Assembly: GCA_002692325.1 (NCBI GenBank)
Contig: NZJU01000046.1
Span: forward strand, 1-39,352
Direction of reading: 5' to 3'
Source of the DNA: Candidatus Pelagibacter sp.
GTDB lineage: Bacteria; Pseudomonadota; Alphaproteobacteria; Pelagibacterales; Pelagibacteraceae
Length of the DNA stretch: 39,352 nt
Shown: positions 7,667 through 17,600 of the stretch, in pieces
Layout: each line of letters begins with the position of its first letter
How positions within the stretch are numbered: position 1 is the first letter of the stretch
Notes under the pieces: generated by a model
The model's input: only the letters and a program-made list of their open reading frames with translations
Databases searched by the model: none
Told to the model about the DNA's origin: nothing
Position numbers and translations under genes: made by a program

Positions 7667-9898
7667 TTAGAAAGTTGTTCCTAGGTTAAATTTAAAACCT
7701 TGCGATTGGTCAGTTGATTTCTTCGATAAAGCAGTCGACAGAGTAAATGAAAGCGGTCCTATAGGAGATAACCAATTTGTTTGCAAACCTGTTGAAGACC
7801 TCACTTTATAAGAGTCATCCAAAACATCGCTGTAATCTACTCCCCATACATTAGCAAAATCAAGAAATAAACTTACATCAGCATTACTTGAATTTGGTAA
7901 CAAATTTGGAAGCAGTGCTTCAAAATTAATTGCAGAGACATAATTCCCCCCAATATAATCACTCCCATCAACTGGACCTATTTTATTTCTTTTAAAACCT
8001 CTGAGCCTGTTTGGTGGTACGTTGATTCTTTTGCTAATTCTTACATCCTTGCTGTCATCTAGACTATTTACTGCTGCGCCATATAGCTTAAATGTTCCAA
8101 CTAAATTTTCGTTAATGGATTTATAATTACTGAGCGTGAAGACATTTTTGATTGAAGCATTATCGGAAACAACTGGAAGACTTTGATAAAAACTTGTTAC
8201 ATATCCCTTAGTTGGCATATAAGCTCTGTTTCTTTCATCTCGTCTTATCGCATAATTTATACCCAACTCGCTGTAGGTGCCAGCCTGCTTTTTTAATAAG
8301 TCGGATGCTTTACTTTCTACTGTTAAATCGTCAGAAATTAAAGATATCCCAGGGCGTATAAAAATGTTTCTATATTGCTCAAAATCAATGCTTGTACCCA
8401 AAGAGATTGTATTATTTTTATATCCAGAATCCTCTCTATCGTTTGTTACAGCACCCACATTAAATGCTAATGCATTACCAGTATAATCAAAGTTGGGGTT
8501 ATTAAATCGTAATTCTCCCTTAACTTTTGTTTCATCAATTTCAAGAAAAGAAGAGAGCTTAACACCAGTACCGAGCCAATTATTTTCCTTTACTCCAAAA
8601 GCTACTGTACTTCCATCTGATCCAACACCGGCTCCAGCAGTAATTTCTCCAGTTGGTTTTTCATCTACAATAATTTCAATTACTTTTAGATCTTTCTCTG
8701 TTCCTGAAGTAACTTTTGATTTTACTTCAGAGAAAATCCCTCTTGCTTTTAATTCTGATATTGATTGATCTAATTTAAGCTGATTAAAAGGATCACCTTC
8801 ATCTAGCAATAGCTCAGATCTAATTACATCTTCGTTAGTAACCGAGTTCCCTAAAATATTCACTCTTTCGATGGTATTTTTTTCACCTTCAAATATATTT
8901 ATTTTTAGCTCAATTCCTTCAGTCGAAACTATCTCATTAACAGAGTGTTGAACAAATTGTAGATCATTTGAGTTTATTATACGATCTAACTCATCTAAAA
9001 TTGATTTTACTTTAAATGGTGAATAAAAATCTCCAATTACTTTATTAAATTCCTTATTTATTTCTAAAAATACATTCTTATCTAAGGCTTGATCAATATT
9101 TGTTGATATCTTATTTACACGGTATCTTAAACCAGAACTAATATTATAGATAAGTTTTACGCCCTCTTCATCTATCGTAACACTCTCAGATAAAACTTTA
9201 ACATCATAGTATCCTATAGATTTATAATAATTCGATAAAAGCCTTTTATCTAGTTCAATGTTTTTATTATTTAATATTGTATTTTTAGTAATGAACTTCC
9301 AAAATTTATTTTCTTCCGAAACAATTATATCTCTCAATCTTTTGTCTCTAATTTTTTTATCTCCAATAAATTGAATTTTACTTATTTTTAATCTCTCTCC
9401 TTTTTCCACAAAAAAGAAAACCTCAACTTGGTTGTTTGCAAGTTCTTTGTATTTCGCATCAATTTCTGCTCTATTGAAACCTAAAAATTCGTAAACAGAT
9501 TTTACTATTGAAATATCTTTTTCTAAATACTCTTTAATAAATGGGCCTTTTTGTTTTGAAATTAATCTTTCAGTAATTAAATCTTTAAATTTTTGAGTTT
9601 TTTCACCCTCTATATTTATGGTCGTTATAATTGGGTATTCTCTAACAGTAATCTTTAAAACTTTGTTTTCAAATGAAACATCAACATTTTCAAAAAAATT
9701 TGTTGAATATAAATTTTTAAGTATAGAATTAATATCATTTTTACCGTACTTTTCTTTTGAACTTACTTCACCATAAACAATGATAGTTTCATTATCATAT
9801 CTCTCATTTCCTGATATAATTATTTTTGCATTTTCTGCGAATGAATTATTTAATAAGAAAAAACTTAAAAAAAAATATATTATTAATTTTATTTTCAT
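7667..9898 (-). CDS. bamA: Outer membrane protein assembly factor BamA
   Basis: Central Omp85 protein that inserts beta-barrel proteins into the outer membrane. It has 743 residues. A signal peptide (about 1-21, ending NSFA) is followed by five POTRA-like repeats (about 22-345) containing segments such as ISGNERYDNETI and VNILGNSVTNEDVIRSELL. The C-terminal 16-strand barrel carries the conserved loop RLRGFKRNKIGP. The last residue is Phe (FNLGTTF), the usual barrel-end signal. It overlaps dxr by four bases. Related genomes commonly have rseP between dxr and bamA, and it is absent here. Confidence 0.95.
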   Translation of the reverse strand: MKIKLIIYFFLSFFLLNNSFAENAKIIISGNERYDNETIIVYGEVSSKEKYGKNDINSILKNLYSTNFFENVDVSFENKVLKITVREYPIITTINIEGEKTQKFKDLITERLISKQKGPFIKEYLEKDISIVKSVYEFLGFNRAEIDAKYKELANNQVEVFFFVEKGERLKISKIQFIGDKKIRDKRLRDIIVSEENKFWKFITKNTILNNKNIELDKRLLSNYYKSIGYYDVKVLSESVTIDEEGVKLIYNISSGLRYRVNKISTNIDQALDKNVFLEINKEFNKVIGDFYSPFKVKSILDELDRIINSNDLQFVQHSVNEIVSTEGIELKINIFEGEKNTIERVNILGNSVTNEDVIRSELLLDEGDPFNQLKLDQSISELKARGIFSEVKSKVTSGTEKDLKVIEIIVDEKPTGEITAGAGVGSDGSTVAFGVKENNWLGTGVKLSSFLEIDETKVKGELRFNNPNFDYTGNALAFNVGAVTNDREDSGYKNNTISLGTSIDFEQYRNIFIRPGISLISDDLTVESKASDLLKKQAGTYSELGINYAIRRDERNRAYMPTKGYVTSFYQSLPVVSDNASIKNVFTLSNYKSINENLVGTFKLYGAAVNSLDDSKDVRISKRINVPPNRLRGFKRNKIGPVDGSDYIGGNYVSAINFEALLPNLLPNSSNADVSLFLDFANVWGVDYSDVLDDSYKVRSSTGLQTNWLSPIGPLSFTLSTALSKKSTDQSQGFKFNLGTTF

Positions 9899-11052
9899 TT
9901 GATATTCACTTTTTCAATTATTTTTTTTCTAGCCCAATTATCGATAATAAGTATTTCCTTAATGTTCTGTGGTTTTTTTATAGCATATTTTTTATAATTT
10001 TTATCTCTCAAAAGTGACGATAAATAGGCTATAATTGACTTAAATTGAATAACTTTTTTCAAAAACAAATCAACTAATATTTCATTTCCTGCATTTAATA
10101 TTATTGGCGAACTTGGATACTCATCAATTAGTTTCATAAATTTTATAGAAGGGAAATTGTACTTATTGATTTTTAAAAAATTAAACTTTCCCTCTATAAA
10201 ATTTTTTTTATTTTTCTTTTTGAATATTTTGTTAATTACTACTCTTCTATTAAAGACTGCATTAGCTAATGGTATTTTCATGTCAGGTTGATGATACAGC
10301 ATATTGCTCAAACCGTTTTTATATAAAATTATAGCATGAACCAGAGACTCAGGATGAATTATTATATCAATTTTATTTTTTACATTTGAAAATAATATCC
10401 TGGCCTCTTGTAACTCAAGAACTTTGTTAATCATAGTAGCAGAATCCACTGATATCTTTTTTCCCATCGTCCATCTTGGATGTTTAATTGCATCCTTGAT
10501 AGAAACCTTCTTTATTTTTTTATTCAAGAAAGGACCTCCTGAAGCTGTAATATAGATTTTTTCAATATCTTCTGGGTTATTCTCTAATAAGATTTTTAAT
10601 GAATAGTGTTCAGAGTCTATAGGGACAATTTTTGTTTTATTTTTTTTTAATTCTTTTTCAATAAGTTTCCAACCGCAAATAATTGACTCTTTGTTAGCTA
10701 AAAGTATCTTTTTTGTAAATTTAATCATATATAGAGTGGGTTTTAATCCTGCAATACCCGTAATTGAGGAAATAACTATATCTATTTTTTTTCGGAGTTT
10801 TAATTCTGTGATTGTATTGATTATCTTTATTTTGTTATTTTTAAATTTGTCTTTAACCTGTAAATATATGTTATAATCATTAATAATATAATATTCTGGC
10901 TTATATTTTTTAATCTGCTCACAAATGAGTTTAAAATTTGAATTAGCCATTAATATTTGCACGTCAAATAAACTTTTATATTTATTAATTAAATATAATG
11001 ATGATTTTCCAATGGAACCGGTAGAACCCAATATACAAAGAGATCGTTTCAT
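9895..11052 (-). CDS. dxr: 1-deoxy-D-xylulose 5-phosphate reductoisomerase
   Basis: Converts DXP to MEP with NADPH and is the committed step of the MEP isoprenoid pathway, feeding UppS encoded just upstream. The 385 residues are typical. The NADPH-binding motif LGSTGSIGKS is at about 8-17. ILLANKESI, the metal-binding PIDSEHYSL, TASGGPF, and KHPRWTMGKKISVDSATMINK with the following LELQEARILF are Dxr hallmarks. IHPESLVHA completes the active-site flap region. It starts one base after cdsA ends, in a run of tightly packed minus-strand genes. Confidence 0.95.
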   Translation of the reverse strand: MKRSLCILGSTGSIGKSSLYLINKYKSLFDVQILMANSNFKLICEQIKKYKPEYYIINDYNIYLQVKDKFKNNKIKIINTITELKLRKKIDIVISSITGIAGLKPTLYMIKFTKKILLANKESIICGWKLIEKELKKNKTKIVPIDSEHYSLKILLENNPEDIEKIYITASGGPFLNKKIKKVSIKDAIKHPRWTMGKKISVDSATMINKVLELQEARILFSNVKNKIDIIIHPESLVHAIILYKNGLSNMLYHQPDMKIPLANAVFNRRVVINKIFKKKNKKNFIEGKFNFLKINKYNFPSIKFMKLIDEYPSSPIILNAGNEILVDLFLKKVIQFKSIIAYLSSLLRDKNYKKYAIKKPQNIKEILIIDNWARKKIIEKVNIK

Positions 11053-11053
11053 T

Positions 11054-11704
11054 TTAGTGAACTATTATAAATAAAATTAATCCTACAGGCATACCAAATA
11101 TAATTCCATCTATTCTATCTAAAATTCCCCCATGTCCTGGCAAAATATTTCCTGTGTTTTTTAATTTAGCTTGTCTTTTTAAATAAGAAAAAAATAAATC
11201 TCCTATTTGCACAAATATGGAAATTAAAATTCCTAAAAAGAAAGTTTTAAAAGTTATTTCATTTATTAAAAAATTAAAAATGACGATTGATGTTATTGAA
11301 GATAAAATTAGTGAACCTACGCTTCCAGCTATGGTTTTATTTGGACTTATTTTTGTTAATTTTGGACCTTTAATTTTTTTTCCAAAAATATAACCACCTA
11401 TATCGGATACAATACAAATTAATAATATTGAAAAAAGAATTATTTTGAGATTGTAGAAAATTGAAAATTGCAATAAAAGACTAAATATAAACAAAAAATA
11501 AAAAATAAATAAAGAATTTGTAAATATTTTTATAAAAAATTTCCTTTTAAATATTAAATTTGAGATATTTAAGAATTCGATTACAGAAAAAACAAATAAT
11601 ATAATCAAAAAATAAACAAATATAAAACTGGAATAATACATCAATGATAAAAAGAAAAATAAAATTATAGAGGTTATTACTCTTTTTTTTATTTCTAAAC
11701 TCAT
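11054..11704 (-). CDS. cdsA: Phosphatidate cytidylyltransferase
   Basis: Makes CDP-diacylglycerol from phosphatidic acid and CTP for phospholipid synthesis in the inner membrane. It has 216 residues, short compared with about 270-285 in E. coli but similar to other alphaproteobacterial forms. Several hydrophobic spans fill the N-terminal half and recur to the C-terminus. The family signature is present near the end: LKRQAKLKNTGNILPGHGG followed by ILDRIDG, with the conserved Asp residues. It begins right after the stop of uppS. Confidence 0.92.
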   Translation of the reverse strand: MSLEIKKRVITSIILFFFLSLMYYSSFIFVYFLIILFVFSVIEFLNISNLIFKRKFFIKIFTNSLFIFYFLFIFSLLLQFSIFYNLKIILFSILLICIVSDIGGYIFGKKIKGPKLTKISPNKTIAGSVGSLILSSITSIVIFNFLINEITFKTFFLGILISIFVQIGDLFFSYLKRQAKLKNTGNILPGHGGILDRIDGIIFGMPVGLILFIIVH

Positions 11705-12380
11705 CTATATATTCCCAAAGTTTCTTTTTATATTTTTAAATTTTATTAAAACTCTTTTTAAATCTTGATTATTAAAATCAGGCCAAAGCTTATCTAAAAA
11801 AAAAATCTCAGTATAAGCCAATTGCCAAAGCATAAAATTACTTAACCTTTTTTTTCCACCTGTTCTTATTAATATATCAGGATCAGGGAAATTTTTAGTC
11901 GATAAATTTCTACTTACTTGACCTTCGTTAATAAAATCATTTTTTTTAATCTTTTTAAAGGATGAAATTATTTCACTTTTTGAACCATAGTTAATTGCGA
12001 GATTCACATTAATTTTTTTATTCTTAATTGTTTTTTTTTCAGTTAATCTTAAGGTTCTAACTAACTTTAAAGGCAATTTATTTTTGTTACCTAATATCTT
12101 AATCTTAATTCCTTGATTTATTACATTATTTAATTCTTTAATAAAATAATCTCTAATTAATTTTAGTAAAAAATTAATTTCTTTTTTTGGTCTCTTCCAA
12201 TTTTCTGTTGAAAAGACATAAAAAGTTAAAGTGGGTATCTTTAATTTAATTGCGCTTTCAACAGTTTTTTTTAATGTTTGAACGCCAATGTAATGACCAA
12301 AATTTCTTCCTTTTCTTCTTTTTTTTTCCCCATCTTCCATTTCCGTCCATGATAAATGCAACATGATTTATTTTATTCAT
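11705..12380 (-). CDS. uppS: Isoprenyl transferase (undecaprenyl-PP synthase), single-base frameshift
   Basis: Condenses isopentenyl-PP units into the polyprenyl carrier used for peptidoglycan and LPS. Two frames are needed to read it. From the ATG at 12380, which overlaps the frr stop as ATGA, comes MNKINHVAFIMDGNGRWGKK with the catalytic Asp motif. The rest (RRKGRNFGHYIGV, FSTENWKRP, LAINYGS, PDILIRTGG, LWQLAYTEIFF, LWPDF) lies in another frame. The shift falls in a run of nine A (12319-12327 on the minus strand); eight A would restore a 224-residue protein. A start at the internal ATG (12364) would stay open but lose DGNGRW, so it cannot encode an active enzyme. The cause may be a sequencing or assembly error, or a real mutation rescued by slippage; the sequence cannot decide. 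Confidence 0.88.
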
Positions 12381-12937
12381 ATTTGCAAAATTTCTTTTTC
12401 CTTATCCTCTATAATTTTTTCAATCTTTTTTACAAATTCATCTGTTAGGTTTTGTATATTTTTTTCATAATTAATATTTTCATCTTCAGAGATTTTCTTT
12501 TCTTTTAATTTAGCCTTGAGATCATCATTTGCCTCTCTCCTGATATTACGAATAGATACTTTGCTTTTTTCCCCCATATTTTTTAAGATCTTTATAAGTT
12601 CTTTTCTTCTCTCCTCTGTTAAATCAGGAATTCTTAATCGAATTATTTGTCCGTCAATTTGCGGATTAATTCCTAATTCAGACTTCTGTAAAGCGCTGTC
12701 TATTAAATTGCAATTAGACTTGTCCCATACTTGAATTGTAATAAGCCTAGATTCAGGAGCAGAAACTGTTGCTAGCTGATTAATTGGCATTTGTTGTCCG
12801 TAAACATCTACTCTTATTTTATCCAACATTGATACATTTGCTCTACCGGTTCTCAATGTAATTAAATCTTTATTAAAAGAAAAAATGGTTTTTTCCATCT
12901 TAGAAGAGACATTTTTACTATTAAATTCTGAGCTCAT
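12377..12937 (-). CDS. frr: Ribosome recycling factor
   Basis: With EF-G, splits post-termination ribosomes. The 186-residue length matches the family exactly. Features include the N-terminal helix of the three-helix bundle, TLRTGRANVSMLDKIRVDVYG, the hinge region INQLATVSAPESRLITIQVWD, and the C-terminal helix LTDEFVKKIEKIIEDKEKEIL. It lies nine bases after tsf. In most alphaproteobacteria pyrH separates tsf and frr; here it does not. Its TGA stop overlaps the uppS start (ATGA). Confidence 0.97.
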   Translation of the reverse strand: MSSEFNSKNVSSKMEKTIFSFNKDLITLRTGRANVSMLDKIRVDVYGQQMPINQLATVSAPESRLITIQVWDKSNCNLIDSALQKSELGINPQIDGQIIRLRIPDLTEERRKELIKILKNMGEKSKVSIRNIRREANDDLKAKLKEKKISEDENINYEKNIQNLTDEFVKKIEKIIEDKEKEILQI

Positions 12938-12946
12938 AAATTTAAA

Positions 12947-13792
12947 TTATCCAATTTTAAACCTTACAAAATCAATAATTTTTAAATCTTTATCGATATT
13001 TTTTAATACTTTTTCTACTGTTTGATTTGGGTCCATCACCCAATTTTGTGACATTAGTGAATTGTCTTCTTTGAATTTTTTTATTTTGCCCAAACTTATT
13101 TTTTCTATAATTTCTTTTGGCTTGTTGGAGTTTTTTAATTCCTTTTCTATTAACTCTTTTTCTTTTTTAAGCAAATCTTGATCAATTAAAGAGGTGTCCA
13201 GTGCTATTGGATCTAAGGCTGCAATATGCATACTAAGTTGTTTTCCAAAGAGATTGATTTCGTTTGTTTCTTTTTTGAATTTAAGATTCACAATAACACC
13301 AAGCTTAGAAAGATTATCTTTCACTACAGTATGATGGTAGGAATAATTTTTACTGCCAGAAGATTTGAGGGTTTTTAACCTTCCAATAGTTATTTTCTCC
13401 CCGATTTTTGAAATTAATGCTACAATATTATCTTCCACAGATTTATTATTACTCATTTTATAAGATTTAAGTTTATCCAGATCAGATTCTAATATGTTGT
13501 TGGCCTCACTTAATTCTTTTGTAAATTTTATAAAATCCTCATTTTTTGCTACAAAGTCTGTCTCACAATTTACTTCAATGATGGAAGTTTGGTCATTATC
13601 ACCAGATATTGCTATTACACCTTCGCTAGCATCTCTAGACATTTTTTTCGACGCTTTAGAGATTCCTTTTACTCTTAAAATTTCTAAAGCTTCTTCAATA
13701 TTGCCATTGGCTTCTTTCAAAGCGGACAGACAATCGTTAAATCCTGCTCCACAAAGTTTCCTTAATTTTTTTACTTCGTCAATTTGACTCAT
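12947..13792 (-). CDS. tsf: Elongation factor Ts
   Basis: Nucleotide-exchange factor for EF-Tu. It has 281 residues. The N-terminal UBA-like domain carries [25 protein letters not shown] (the usual VKxLRexTGAGmmdCKkAL pattern, here with LCGAGF). The EF-Tu-contact motif [17 protein letters not shown] follows, then the core subdomains with MHIAALDP. It ends with a shortened coiled-coil and C-terminal module. It starts three bases after rpsB, the near-universal rpsB-tsf pair, so it shares the rpsB leader and promoter. Confidence 0.97.
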   Translation of the reverse strand: MSQIDEVKKLRKLCGAGFNDCLSALKEANGNIEEALEILRVKGISKASKKMSRDASEGVIAISGDNDQTSIIEVNCETDFVAKNEDFIKFTKELSEANNILESDLDKLKSYKMSNNKSVEDNIVALISKIGEKITIGRLKTLKSSGSKNYSYHHTVVKDNLSKLGVIVNLKFKKETNEINLFGKQLSMHIAALDPIALDTSLIDQDLLKKEKELIEKELKNSNKPKEIIEKISLGKIKKFKEDNSLMSQNWVMDPNQTVEKVLKNIDKDLKIIDFVRFKIG

Positions 13793-13795
13793 TGC

Positions 13796-14548
13796 TTATT
13801 TTTTTTCAGAAATTTTATTTTTATTCGCTAAACTTTTTTTTTCATTTTTATCTTGTTTTTCGATATTTTTTTCAGCGTCTATGATAGTGTTTTTAAGGAG
13901 TTCACAATAAAGATTGATAGATCTTCTAGCATCATCGTTCCCTGGTATAGGATAATCAATACCAGATGGATCAGAGTTTGAGTCTAAAACTGCAATTATT
14001 GGTATCTTTAATTTTCTTGCCTCATTTACAGCTAATGACTCAATATTTGTATCAATGATGAAAATTATGTCGGGAATTTTTTTCATTTCTGCAATTCCAC
14101 CCAAAGATCTTTGAAGTTTTTCTTTTTCTTTTCCAAATTTGATAAGTTCTTTTTTTGTAAACCCAGTATCTTCCTCAGATAATTGTTTTTCTAAATTTTT
14201 TAATCTCTTAATTGAGTTTTGAATTGTATTCCAGTTTGTAAGCATGCCACCTAACCATCTATAATTTACAAAATATTGATTAGTTTCTTTTGCAAGAATA
14301 CTTACCTGTTCAGAGGCTTGTTTTTTTGTAGATACTATCAAAACCTTACCTCCATTAGAAATTTTTTTATGGAGTTCTGATAAAGCGCTTTTAATAAAAT
14401 TAACAGTTTGAGTAAGATCTATAATATGAATAGAGTTTTTTTCTCCAAAAATATATTTTTTCATTTTTGGATTCCATCTCAACGTTTTGTGTCCCAGGTG
14501 CACACCTGCTTCCAATAGTTGTTTTATATTTACTTCTGGTATGTTCAT
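13796..14548 (-). CDS. rpsB: 30S ribosomal protein S2
   Basis: Small-subunit ribosomal protein. The 250 residues show the S2 signatures [23 protein letters not shown] near the N-terminus, [13 protein letters not shown] in the middle, and [20 protein letters not shown] toward the end. The C-terminal tail is a lysine-rich, probably disordered extension. No clear Shine-Dalgarno precedes the ATG; instead the 6 bases upstream adjoin a CCGGT element that can pair with an upstream loop (see leader). This suits S2 feedback control of its own translation, as known in other proteobacteria. Confidence 0.97.
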   Translation of the reverse strand: MNIPEVNIKQLLEAGVHLGHKTLRWNPKMKKYIFGEKNSIHIIDLTQTVNFIKSALSELHKKISNGGKVLIVSTKKQASEQVSILAKETNQYFVNYRWLGGMLTNWNTIQNSIKRLKNLEKQLSEEDTGFTKKELIKFGKEKEKLQRSLGGIAEMKKIPDIIFIIDTNIESLAVNEARKLKIPIIAVLDSNSDPSGIDYPIPGNDDARRSINLYCELLKNTIIDAEKNIEKQDKNEKKSLANKNKISEKK

Positions 14549-14554
14549 AATTTA

Positions 14555-14619
14555 CCGGTTAATCCACCACAGTTTTTCCATATCAAAATGGACCGGAAGG
14601 CTCTCGCCAAATTACTGTG
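14555..14619 (-). ncRNA. Structured 5' leader of rpsB, probable S2 autoregulatory RNA
   Basis: Read on the minus strand the leader folds into a closed multibranch structure. The outer stem is CACAGT (14614-14619) with ACTGTG (14568-14573). Inside it are a GGC-GAGA-GCC hairpin with a GNRA tetraloop (14599-14608) and a second hairpin TCCAT-N6-ATGGA (14577-14592). The single-stranded CCGG between them (14593-14596) can pair with CCGG in ACCGG just before the start codon (14555-14559), forming a pseudoknot. This is what an r-protein autoregulatory leader needs: a folded site whose 3' arm covers the ribosome-binding region. The pairing was found by eye. S2 leaders are known in other proteobacteria; whether this is one of them is inferred. 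Confidence 0.65.
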
Positions 14620-14634
14620 TGCGAAATAAGAATT

Positions 14635-14663
14635 TAATTACATTCATTCAAAATAAAAATCAA
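14635..14663 (-). promoter_or_regulatory. Probable sigma-70 promoter for rpsB-tsf operon
   Basis: On the minus strand TTGATT (14658-14663) and TAATTA (14635-14640) are separated by exactly 17 bases. This lies in the only gap larger than 15 bases within the minus-strand block. Initiation would fall about 7-9 bases further on, just before the folded rpsB leader. AT-rich sequence makes such matches common, so confidence is moderate. Confidence 0.4.
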
Positions 14664-14667
14664 CTAG

Positions 14668-17600
14668 TTAAAATGAGATTTTTCTTACGTATTCCTTGTT
14701 TTTAATGGCGTTAAATAGCTTTAAATCAAACTTTCTGTCCTTTTCCAAGCTTAATGTAATTTTTTTATCATTATATGGGATGATGATTTTTATTTTTGTT
14801 TCTCCTTTATCTTTCAAAAATTCTTTTAATTCATGTAAGTTGTAATTATCATTAAGCTCTATTGAAATTGAATGATAAACTTTATTTATCATTTCATTTA
14901 AAGGAAGAATTTTTTTAACATTTACCCTTTTCTGTGAATTTTCAGAACTTACATTATCTTTCAGTATTGTAAGAATAAAAGAGTCGGACTCTTTCAATAT
15001 CTCACGGTTCTGAATAAGTATCTCCGAAAAAATAAAAAGTTCAAATTCACTTGCCTCATCGCTAAACTTTAAAATAGCGTACGGGGAACCTTTTGAAGTT
15101 TTTTTTTCTTGTATAGACATCAACGTGCCAGCAACAAATCCTTCACTTTTTTCATTTGCTAAAAAATCTTTATAGGAAACAATGTTAGACTCAGAAAATA
15201 AACTTTTGAATTCACTCAATGGATGGTCAGAAATATAAAACCCTAAAGATTTAAATTCTTCAATTAAAAATTCTTTTTTAGACCAAGTGTCTTTTGTTGA
15301 ATAATTGAATATTTCTTCATCTTGATTAGCATCCTCAAACAAGTTTTTTTGTTTATTAATCTTATCCTCATGAAAATACTTAATACTTGTGATTATTTTT
15401 GGTATAGAAAAAAATATTTTTTTTCTATTATTTTCTAAGCAATCTAAAGAACCTGATTTTACTAAACCCTCAAGTTGTAGTTTGTTTACATCTTTCGGAT
15501 CAATTCTTCTTATAAAATCATTAATATTTTTGAATGGACCCTTTTTTTTTCTTTCACTCACTATGTTTGTTATTGCCTCATATCCTACGTTCTTAATCGC
15601 GCTTAAGCCATAAAAAATTTTATTGGTTTCGGTTTTAAAATCTGAGTCACAAAGATTAATATTTGGTCTCACAACTTCAACTTTTAATCTTTTAAGTTCT
15701 TCAACAAATTCTCTGAGTTTGTCTGTGTTGTTCATTTCTGTTGACATTGTTGCTGCAATAAAATCCTCTTTATAATAGGTTTTTAGATATGCAGTTTGAT
15801 AGGCAATAAGTGCATATGCTGCAGCATGGCTTTTATTAAAACCGTACTCAGCAAATGGTTCTATCTTGGTAAATATATAATTTGCCAAATCTTTTTTAAT
15901 ACCTTTCTTTACTGCTCCATTAACAAAATTTTCTTTTTGTTTTTCTAATTCAGATCTTTTTTTCTTCCCCATGGCTCTTCTTAAAATATCTGCCTCACCT
16001 GCTGAAAATCCTGCAAGAGTTTGTGCTATCTGCATGACTTGTTCTTGATAAATTATGATACCATAAGTCGGTTTTAAAATTTTTTCTAGTGATGGATGTA
16101 TATAGTCAGGTTTTCTATTTCCATTTTTACACTCATTGTAAATTGGAATATTGCTCATAGGACCAGGTCTATATAAAGCTACCAAAGCAATAATATCATC
16201 AAATTTATTTGGCTTCATTTGTTTTATCGCCTCTCGCATACCAGTGCTTTCAAGTTGAAATAATCCTGTAGTATTTCCAGTAGAAAGGGATTCGTAGACA
16301 GTCTTATCTGAAAGACTTATGTTTTTAATTTTAATTACTTTCCCTTTTTTTTCTAACATTTTTAATGTTTTATCTATGACTGTTAATGTCTTTAGTCCTA
16401 ATAAATCAAATTTTACTAACCCAGCATTTTCAGAGGAGTACATATCAAATTGCGTTGAAGGCAGAGGTAGTTTAGATGAATGATCTTTATACAAAGGTAT
16501 CTGTTCTGTTAAATTTTGACCTGCTATTACTACTCCTGCTGCATGAGTTGCCATATTTCGATTTAATCCCTCGATTTTGAGAGATAGTTCAATTAATTTG
16601 TCAACTCTTGCATCCTTTTTAATTTCATCTTTAAATCTTGGTTCCCTATCAATTGACTCCTTTAGTGTTAAAGGTCTAGAGGGATCAAAAGGTATCATTT
16701 TACAAATTCTATCAACATGACCATATGATAATCCCAACACTCTTCCAACATCTCTGAGTGCCATTCTCGCTTTGAATTTACCAAAAGTAATGATGTGAGC
16801 AACACCTTCTTGATACTTTGATTTAAGGTACTCAAATACTTTATCTCTTTTATCTTCACAAAAATCTATATCGAAATCAGGCATTGAAATTCTATCTGGA
16901 TTAAGAAATCTTTCAAAAATTAAGTCAAATTCAATTGGGTCTAGGTCAGTTATTTCAAGACTATATGCAACAAGAGATCCCGCACCTGATCCTCTTCCTG
17001 GACCAACGGGTATACTGTTTTTTTTAGACCATTTAATATAATCTGATACAATTAAAAAATAACTAGCATAGTTCATTGAGTTAATAATTTCTAGCTCATG
17101 ATTTAATCTATCAAGGTAAATTTTTTTAATTTCTATTTCTGTTTTTTTTTTGTTCTTTTGAAAAATATAATTTTCCAATCTATTTTGTAAACCTTTCTTA
17201 GCTTCATTTGATAAATTAGTTTCTATAGAAGTAGATGAATCTGTTTTAAGCTTAGGTAGATTTGGTAAGGATTTGTTTAACTTATACTTGAATCTTAAAG
17301 GAAAATTAAAATTATTTTCTAAGGCTTCAGGAATATCTTTATAAATTTCTTTTAATTCATCTATACTTTTTATATAGTGTTCTGGACTTAATTTTTCTCT
17401 ATTGTTATCAATTACAAGGTTTTTATTACCAATACAGGTCAACGCATCATGAGCTTCTACCATATCATCCTTTAAGTAATAAACTTCTTGTGATGCTATA
17501 ATAGGAATTTTGTGCTTTAGGGAAATATTGAGCAGAAAATTTTCGTAGTCTTTTTCATTAATGTCATTGTGTCTTTGTATTTCAAGATAAAATCTATCTA

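Noticed and set aside
12319..12331. Programmed -1 ribosomal frameshifting at A-AAA-AAG in uppS
   Set aside because: The slippery heptamer is present, but a -1 shift gives the wrong frame. The downstream part needs the equivalent of removing one base (+1, or loss of one base in the transcript).
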